Positions 56,760 through 64,000 of a stretch of 64,000 bases of DNA are shown here, one piece after another. Location: contig NC_091727.1 in assembly GCF_042477335.2 (NCBI RefSeq), positions 140,680,501-140,744,500 of the forward strand, given 5' to 3'. The notes under the pieces were generated by a model, which made no database searches, was not told the origin of the DNA, and worked only from the letters and a program-made list of their open reading frames with translations. Numbering within the stretch: position 1 is the stretch's first letter; every line of letters starts with the position of its first letter. This stretch comes from Ovis canadensis. Lineage: Eukaryota > Chordata > Mammalia > Artiodactyla > Bovidae. Both the position numbers and the translations under genes were made by a program.

Positions 56760-57369
56760 TACATATAATGTCTACCTTGAATACTATTGCAAATATATTA
56801 ACTTTGAAAATGCATATAAAAAAGGACTAGAATAAAACCTGGCAAAAAAAAAAAATCATTGACCTGGTTAAGTGGTGGGATTATGGACTATTTTTGTTTT
56901 GGAATGCAAGCTTTTTAATCTTTTTTCAGTAATGTGCAGAAATATAAATATGATCTAAAACATTAACATGAATCTTATTGTCTTAATTTTTAATATTGTC
57001 CCATCTTCTTCCTTCACAAAGTTGCCTATGGCAATTCAGATGTCATTGATTATTGCTCCTTTAGGGCAATGTTTTACTTTCTGGAAGTTAAGAGGCTTTT
57101 GTTTTTGTTTTTACACTTATTCTGACATTCCACAACAGTGTGTCTTGGTGTGGGTCTTTATCCATATATTGCACTTGACAACTGATGGGCTTCTTAAGTC
57201 TGAGAACTCATGTCTTTCTTTAGTTCTGGGAAATTTTCTTCTATGATAGTTTGTCTCCTTCCTATTTGCTTTTAAAAAACTTTTATTTTTCTCTGGCTCT
57301 GATGATAGACAAATGCTAAAATATCCAGATTTTATTTTATATTCAGAAACCCATGTGTTTTATGGAAGA
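56760..57369. other. Unassigned DNA
   Basis: No gene or clear repeat seen. Confidence 0.35.
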
Positions 57370-58937
57370 GGTACTAGTAACTAGATACCCAGATAACCAC
57401 AATGGTGTGAGCACTCACCTAGAGCCTGACATCCTGGAATGTGAAGTCAAGTGGGCCTTAGGAAGCATCACTATGAACAAAGCTAGAGGAGGTGATGGAA
57501 TTCCAGTTGAGCTATTTCGAATCCTAAAAGATGATGCTGTGTAAGAGCTGCCAGCAAGTCTGTAAAACTCAGCAGTGGCCACAGGACTGGAAAAGGTCAG
57601 TTTTCATTCCAATCCCAAATAAAGACAATGCCAAAGAATGTTCAAACTACTGCACGATTGCACTCATCTCCTATACTAGTAAAGTAATGCTCAAAATTCT
57701 CCAAGCCAGGCTTCAGCAATAAGTGAACCATGAACTTCCTGATGTTCAAGCTGGTTTTAGAAAAGGCAGAGGAACCAAAGATCAAATTGCCAACATCCAC
57801 TGGATCATGGAGAAAGCAAGAGAGTTCCAGAAAACATCTATTTCTCTTTATTGACTATAACAAAGCCTTTGACCTTGTGGATCACCACAAACTGCGGAAA
57901 ATTCTTAAAGAGATGAGAATACCAGACCACCTGACCTGCCTCCTGAGAAACCTGTATGCAGGTCAGGAAGAAACAGTTAGAACTGGACATGGAACAACAG
58001 ACTGGTTCTAAATAGGAAAAGGAGTATGTCAAGGCTGTATATTGTCACCCTGCTTATTTAACTTCTATGCAGAGTACATGATGAGAAATGCTGAGCTAGA
58101 TGAAGTACAAGCTGGAATCAAGATTGCCAGGAGAAATATCAATAACCTGAGATATGCAGATGACACCACTCTTATGGCAGAACGTGAAGGACTAAAGAGT
58201 CACTTGATGAAAGTGAAAGAGGAGAGTGAAAAAGTTGACTTAAAGCTCAACATTCAAAAAACTAAGATCATGGCATCTTGTCCCATCACTTCATGGCAAA
58301 TAGATGGGGAAACAATGGAAACAGTGACAGATTTTATTTTGGGGGGCTCCAAAATCACTGCAGATGGTGATTGCAGCCATGAAATTAAAAGATACTTGCT
58401 CCTTGGAATAAAAGCTATGACCAACCTAGACAGCATATTAAAAAGCAGTGACATTACTTTGGCAACAAAGGTCCATTTAGTCAAAGCTATGTTTTTTTTT
58501 CCAGTAGTCATGTATGGATGTGAGAGTCAGACCATAAAGAAAGCTGAGAGCTGAAGAATTGATGCTTTTGAACTCTGGTGTTAGAGAAGACTCTTGAGAG
58601 TCTCTTGCACTGCAAAGAGAGCCAACCAGTCTATCCTAAAGGAAATCAGTCCTGAATATTCATTGGAAGGACTGATGCTGAAGCTGAAACTTCAAGACTT
58701 TGGCCACCTGATGCAAAGAATTGACATATTTGAAAAGACTCTAGTGCTCGGAAAGATTGAATGTGGGAAGAGAAAGGGACAGCAGAGGATGATAGTTAGA
58801 TGGCATCACTGACTCAATGGACATGAGTTTGAGTAACCTCAGGGAGTTGGTGATGGACAGGGAGGCCCGGCGTGCTGCAGTCCATGGGGTATCAAAGAGT
58901 TGGACATGACTGAGTGACTGAACTGAACTGAACTGAA
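57370..58937 (+). mobile_element. BovB LINE, 5'-truncated
   Basis: Starts in the connector ('cccagataaccacaatggtgtg') and ends GAACTGAACTGAACTGAA. Frames: 57353-57544 (LEPDILECEVKWAL), 57730-58011, and 58042-58554 (170 codons: YAEYMMRNAELDEVQAG, RYADDTTLMAERE, FILGGSKITADGDCSHEIKR). The left boundary is uncertain by about 20 bp. Confidence 0.9.
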
Positions 58938-58999
58938 GTGAGTAGAAGGAGGAAGTCTAAAGAAGACTTCTGCGATATTATTAAAATTCTCTTTACTTT

Positions 59000-59130
59000 T
59001 TACTTTTTTTTTTTTTTTTTTTTGGCTCTGCCACATGGCTGTGTCATTTCAGTTCCCCAACCAGGGATTAAACTCAGATCATAGCAGTGAAATCCTAGAA
59101 TCCTAATCTCTAGGTTGCCAGAGGACTCCC
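59000..59130 (-). mobile_element. CHR-type tRNA SINE
   Basis: Poly-T at 59006-59023, then 'ggctctgccacatggctgtgtcatttcagttccccaaccagggatt' and 'tcctaatctctaggttgccagaggactccc'. Confidence 0.78.
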
Positions 59131-59419
59131 AGTTCTGATTCTGCTTTTCTTCAATTTGTATAAATTCTTAAACATTAGATGTCTAATACATATACTTATT
59201 TCAAGAATTATTTTTTTAAAAAAATAATAACTTCAAGGTTTTTATTGGCCTGAACAACTGGAAATTTGAAACTGACATCCACTGAGATGAGGAAGCCTGG
59301 TAGAGCAGTTTTAGGGAGAAGCCCAGGAGTTCAGGTTTGAACATGCTGAATTTGAATTGTCTCTCAGATATGGAGGAAGAGATGTCCATTATTGTGTTTA
59401 ATTTTCCTGATAAATCCTC

Positions 59420-59745
59420 TTTGTGTATTTGGTCTGCGATAACAAAATACCACATATTAGGGGCCTTATAAACAACAGAAATTTCTCACAGTTTTGGAGG
59501 CTGGACGTCCAAGATCAGGGTACCAGCATGGTTCGGTGAGGGCCCTCTTCTGGGTCTCAGACTGCCAACTTCTTTCTGTGTCCTCATGCAGTGGAAGGGG
59601 CTGTGGAGCCTCTTTTATAAGGACACTAATTCCATTCATGAGCGTTTCACCCTCATGACCTAGCACATCCCAGAAGCCTCCCCTGTTAGGATTAGGATTT
59701 CAACACATGAATTTGTGGCACACGAACATTCAAGTCAAGTAAGAT
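59420..59745 (-). mobile_element. MST-like MaLR LTR
   Basis: Complement order: 'tctgcgataacaaaataccacat', 'aaacaacagaaatttctcacagttttggaggctgga', 'tataaggacactaattccattcatgag', 'atttcaacacatgaattt' and 'cacacgaacattcaagtc'. Typical of the MST/THE group. Confidence 0.75.
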
Positions 59746-59779
59746 GAGAACTGAGAATTAACTACTGGATTAACACTTT

Positions 59780-60221
59780 TGTTAGGTAGTTAGAATGGGG
59801 AAAAGGAGTCCAGAATGGTGGTGGCTAAAAGACAAGGAAGGGAAAAGCCCACAAATATAGAACAAAGGAAGGTCCGAGGACCTGAGTGAGGACTTCAGGT
59901 AGAACAAGCAGCACTCCTGGCTAGCCCCATTTACACAGGGCAGGCCCGGGGGAGGAGAAAACAAAGAGAGGAGCCAAAGGGCCGGGGCTCTCTCTCTCCT
60001 TTCTTCGCTTCTTTTGGGTCAGCATGCCCTCATGCCTCAAGGATGTATTTTCTTAAATAAAACTGGGCTGTAACACGGAGCTGTAACACTGATCTGTCCA
60101 AGAGCTGTAACGCTGATCTGTTCAAGAGCTGGACACGGTCTATCTGAGGGCTTTAACGTCTGTCGCTTCAAATTTTCATTGTGATGAGACAGAACTGAGG
60201 AAATTACATGCTCCCACAACA
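59780..60221 (+). mobile_element. Class I endogenous retrovirus solo LTR
   Basis: Starts TGTTAGGTAGTTAG and ends CTCCCACAACA, 442 bp. AATAAA at 60056-60061 followed by an R/U5 with three CTGTAACxCxGATCTG-type repeats. Flanked by identical ACTTT at 59775-59779 and 60222-60226. No internal region, so a solo LTR. Confidence 0.82.
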
Positions 60222-60552
60222 ACTTTGGAGTTCGTTAGTCACCTCCATGAGAGCACTGTTGGTGGCATTAACGGAAGGGCTAGAATCTGATTAGAGTGGT
60301 CTAAGGGCATCAAGGAAAGGAAATGGAGATAGGACGCATAGGCAACTTTTTTTTGGCTATCTGGTCCAAGATCATGATACAGCATTACAGTGGGGTCAAA
60401 ATTTCTCACTGCTTCTGCTGTAGGGCTCACCTATCATCATTTTGATTGCTCCATGGTCTCAGCCATTTCTGTGTTACAAGCACCTCAAAAAGTCTCCTCA
60501 CTTTTCAGGAGCTCTTCCTCCTCTGTGCCTTTGGACTGTGGCTTATCTTTAT

Positions 60553-60625
60553 TTCTTTCCTTCCTTCCTTTCCTTCCTTCCTTGCTTTTTTTCTCTCCCT
60601 CCCTTCTTCCCTTCCTTTTTTTCTT
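60553..60625. repeat. (TTCC)n-rich low-complexity tract
   Basis: Imperfect TTCC/TCCC units, pyrimidine-only over most of the tract. Confidence 0.9.
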
Positions 60626-60879
60626 TAATTTGATCCCACCTGAGTTCTATCTTTGGAGCATTTCTTTTTTGCACTCCTCAAGAACACCTGCTTTTATTTC
60701 CCAGCATATGATACCAATTCAAATTATTTGCTCCACTGTTTGAAACCTGTTTCCTTACCTATGAAATATGCCAAAGAATGGCTGCTTAGTTCATGGATTT
60801 ATGATGTTGCAGGGAGGAAGCCAATTCTGATTTCATGTTGGAAACTGTTTCTTTGACTTGCTTTCATTATTATAATCAT

Positions 60880-61308
60880 ACACAATGGCTTGCCTAGAGA
60901 ACCCTGCCCCCTTCTTGACTGTAAACCAAAATGCCTTTGTTCAGCTCAAGGTGAGATAGATTGTCCCTGTCCACCTGTGAATAGAAGAGATTAACACACC
61001 CCTTCTGAAGGCTGGACATAACCTTGGAGATGTTTTGCAAGATTGGAGACCCTTTCACTTTACTTCCCACTGCCTCTCCCTCTCTCTTCTGCCTTTTGAC
61101 TTTAGTTCTTCATTGCTTCTTTCTCTTCTTTCTCTCTGATCTATGAAAGAACCTGGAACCTAGACCCCAATATAGTGGTTATTTTGAGGCACTAGCCTGC
61201 CATCTTCTTGATCTGCCCCAATTAATGTCTCTTCCTGGTCTCAACATCTCATTTCTCGGATTCATTGTCCTGCCGTGCGGCAAGCAGAGTGAGCTTGGAC
61301 TCCGTATC
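60880..61308 (+). mobile_element. Probable class I LTR
   Basis: The 3' portion reads 'cctgccatcttcttgatctgcc', 'atctcatttctcggattcattg', 'ctgccgtgcggcaagcagagtgagcttggactccgtatca', a U5-like ending I associate with ruminant class I LTRs. The 5' boundary and target duplication were not found. Confidence 0.45.
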
Positions 61309-62029
61309 AATTATGGTCAAATGAGATTATAGAAAGGAAAGTGCTTGGTAAATTGCATACTCTATAAAAATGTTGATTTTCTGTTAGCTCTTACTTTTTT
61401 AAGAGTGTTTCATATCATGCTTTGGATATATGGACTCTTTTCTTTTTAATTGTGATTGTTTACAGTGAGTTTAGATGGCTCACATTTTAGTGGTGGCCTA
61501 CTAGAAATCTCCAGTAGTGGTTTACAGGATTATGGGAACTAGGACCAAGGATGTTTCTGATCCCAAGTTGTTTTCTGCCACAAGACTCGCTGAGTTGAAA
61601 ACAATGGACTTACTCATTACCCCTTTTATAAATATTTACAAGGTTCTTCTCCCCACTGTCTCCCCTAAGGGCAACAATTAAGCCTTACTTATTGTGTAGC
61701 CTCTGCCTGGCAAAACATGTCACATAGTAGGAACTTATTTCATGCTTATTTTTTAAACAGTTGATTGTACTATAGCAACATTTTTTTATTTTGTCTGTAT
61801 TGACTCTAGGGATATTATTAGTGTGATAAAAAATTTGGCTAAAAATATTCCAACAAGATTTTACTGGCATGTTCATAGTGCCTATGGTGTGGGTATTTGT
61901 TTTAGGCAGAAAAATTGCCTTATTAGGACTAAATTCAGCATGATTGTCCACAATTGAAATACTAATTATAACTTAAGGAGCTGAAAAAGCTGTACTTATT
62001 GAAAGCTGCTATTTATTAATATTTTCTCT

Positions 62030-62110
62030 AATATCACAGTAACCTTGAAAGTCTCACATTTGTTTAAGTGCAGAATTGGAGTGAATATCCTGATCTGACT
62101 CCAAAACCAG
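62030..62110 (+). repeat. Possible MIR tail fragment
   Basis: 'taagtgcagaattggagtgaatatcctgatctgactcc' resembles the end of MIR. Confidence 0.4.
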
Positions 62111-62272
62111 TGTAACCAAGTGGGACCCAACGGGTCCTTCCTGGGATAGTCCTCCTCCCATATCCCTGGCTTTAGTTCCTCTCTGAAGTATGTAGCTAAT
62201 AGTAGCTGATGTGCATTTCCTGAGTTGTTTTACAGATGCTAAAACCTCCACCAAGTGTAAGACTTAACTACT

Positions 62273-62621
62273 TGATGACCAGAAGCATGTACCCCCAGAC
62301 TTACTGGAGCCTGAGGGTCCATAATGTTAACCCCTGTGACACCAGCCTGTTACCTCACCATCAACCAATCAGAGAATCACAGTTGAGCTGAACATGAGCT
62401 GAACACTCACCCCAAGACCCACCCCCTCTCATCTGGGAGTGGGTCTTTAAAGTGCTTTCCTGAAATCCACTGGGGAGTTAGGTGGTTTTGAGCACTAGCT
62501 GCCCTGGACTCCTTGCCTGGTGCCCTGCTATAAACGTTGCACTTTTCTTCACCACAACCTGGTGTCCGTAGATTGACTTTACTACATGTGGACTAGTGGA
62601 CCCAGATTTGGTCTCATAACA
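62273..62621 (+). mobile_element. Probable class I LTR
   Basis: TGATGACC... to ...TCTCATAACA. It contains a CCAATCAGAGAA box (near 62364-62375), a 'ctgctataaacgttgcac' promoter-like stretch and a U5 with 'aacctggtgtccgtagattgac' and 'ggacccagatttggtctcataaca'. No target duplication was found. Confidence 0.55.
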
Positions 62622-63119
62622 CCAGAGCATTGAACTCTTCTGCCTCTCATTTGTTTCAAGCCAAGTAGGTAGGAAATATCAGCTGGCAACAGCCTCATAA
62701 AATTTCAGTTTTCTGTTTTGGGAGTATAGTATTTACCTTATTTTTGCCCCATTTATCAACTTTTTTTTTTTCCCCCTGGGGGTTAGTGATAAAAGCAGTT
62801 CCTAATTATCTTATTCTACATCAGGCTGACTTGCTTTACTTGCTTTTTTCCTTTTTATTTCCTTCTTTCTTTGTTATTCAAACTCACACTGCAGCTCTGA
62901 AAGATCTCACCAGTTTTAATCCTTAATTTTTCCACAGAAAGAAGAGAAATGCCTTCGCTCCCCCACAGAACTATGTCTAATTTTAGCATTGTTTATGAAA
63001 TGGCTTTGAAAGTATGTTTTCAAATTGTTTTTAGTCTCTGTTTTGCCCTTGGGGCCTAAGCAACCATTGAGGTTAAATGTTAATATAATTAGAGAGAGAA
63101 AAGGACCTGATCTAGAAAA

Positions 63120-63200
63120 CTGCAACAATATTTATTGCATGCCTACTATGTGTCAGCATAATTACAGGCCCTGGAGAAACTCAGCAATGAAAAAGAATAC
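63120..63200 (+). repeat. Old MIR/L2-type fragment
   Basis: 'aatatttattgcatgcctactatgtgtcagcataattacagg' resembles the same common repeat as at 1539. Confidence 0.4.
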
Positions 63201-63313
63201 TGATTCAATGAAACATGCATTTTAAAATTCCTCTATAGATGATGCAATTTTTCCTTGAAACAGGTTAAATACGTTTGTGGTTTTAATATTTGCGGTATAA
63301 TAGCTTTATTGTG

Positions 63314-63568
63314 GAGAAGGCAATGGCACTCCACTCCAGCACTCTTGCCTGGAAAATCCCATGGATGGAGGAGCCTGGTGGGCCGCAGTCCATGGGATTG
63401 CTAAGAGTCGGACACAACTGAGTGACTTCACTTTCATGCATTGGAGAAGGAAATGGCAACCCACTCCAGTGTTCTTGCGTGGAGAATCTCAGGGATGGGG
63501 GAGCCTGGTGGGCAGCTGTCTATGGGGTCGCACAGAGTCGGACACGACTGAAGCGACTTAGCAGCAGC
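63314..63568 (+). mobile_element. Bov-A2 SINE with target duplication
   Basis: Dimeric Bov-A: 'gagaaggcaatggcactccactccagcactcttgcc', linker 'cttcactttcatgcattgg', second unit, ending 'gcgacttagcagcagc'. Flanked by AGCTTTATTGTG at 63302-63313 and 63569-63580. Confidence 0.93.
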
Positions 63569-63937
63569 AGCTTTATTGTGAATGAGTACAACTCAAGAGT
63601 AATATTACTTGCCCATGTTTTTCTTTTTTTTTTGATTGTCTCAAACCATTGGATAAGTATACATTTGTATCTTAGCCTTTTGATAGTAACCATTAATTTA
63701 AAGCAAGCAGTTTGGGGCACTGAGTGCTTCCACTTCAATGAGGACTTATGCTCAAAGCTTCATCTGCATTTTTTCTGGTGTTATGTGCTGTTTGCCATAA
63801 AAAGGAGACTATAATATTTATCATATGTTAGTGAGATGTAAGATCTTAAAGTGGAGGAAACTGCTTTGGCAGGAATTTTGATAATTTCACAGTAAGACTA
63901 AATACAGCTTATCTGGGGGGCAGGGATTTAAAATTCC

Positions 63938-64000
63938 TGAGCAAATTTTATAGCAAAGGAAATCATAAATAAGATGAAAGACAACCATCAGAATGGGAGA
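63938..64000 (+). mobile_element. Start of an L1 ORF2 fragment running off the window
   Basis: 'tatagcaaaggaaatcataaataagatgaaagacaacc' and 'cagaatgggaga' match the L1 ORF2 segment also found at 37690-37760. Truncated by the window edge. Confidence 0.75.

Noticed and set aside
62744-62926. Hydrophobic 60-codon frame, possible small membrane protein
   Set aside because: Poly-T/pyrimidine-rich low-complexity sequence; no supporting signals.

Overview
The window is vertebrate nuclear DNA from a ruminant, most likely a bovid. This follows from its repeats: many BovB (RTE-clade) LINEs, Bov-tA SINEs with tRNA-Glu-like heads, dimeric Bov-A2 SINEs ending in an AGC/CTG repeat, and a long ruminant-type L1. 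The chromosome cannot be told from the sequence. No multi-exon gene, RNA gene or CRISPR array can be supported.

The only intact cellular-type coding sequence is an intronless SIAH1-like RING E3 ligase retrogene on the minus strand (8906-9685). Behind its start lies a CpG-rich block (about 9690-10045) with a 21-bp tandem repeat. A possible orphan terminal exon (5989-6184, +) is offered with low confidence.

Layout. 1-5 kb: old LTR (MLT1-like), old L1 pieces, a mariner MITE and a Bov-A2. 6.2-8.2 kb: a tandem Bov-tA cluster split by a 1.23-kb class II solo LTR with a 6-bp target duplication. 8.2-10 kb: the SIAH1-like locus. 10-14.8 kb: old repeats and unassigned DNA. 14.8-26 kb: a near full-length BovB (minus) split by a near full-length L1 (minus, about 7.8 kb, 15-bp target duplication). 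26-29 kb: MIR, SINEs and a class I LTR. 29-39.2 kb: BovB copies in both orientations and an older plus-strand L1 carrying two later BovB insertions. 40.5-44.7 kb: a Tigger1-like DNA transposon holding a BovB, two SINEs and an L1 tail. 45-59 kb: more BovB copies, one nested in another. 59-64 kb: MaLR and class I LTRs, MIR/L2-type remnants, a Bov-A2 and the start of another L1 at the edge.

The elements do not form a pathway. They are successive insertions whose nesting gives relative ages. BovB, Bov-tA and Bov-A2 are linked in that the SINE 3' ends derive from BovB and BovB is thought to mobilise them. None of the LINE reading frames seen is complete, so the window holds no evidently autonomous element. 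I found no convincing undescribed multi-gene system; the SIAH1-like retrogene and a SINE found at the same site in two BovB copies are the items most worth following up.
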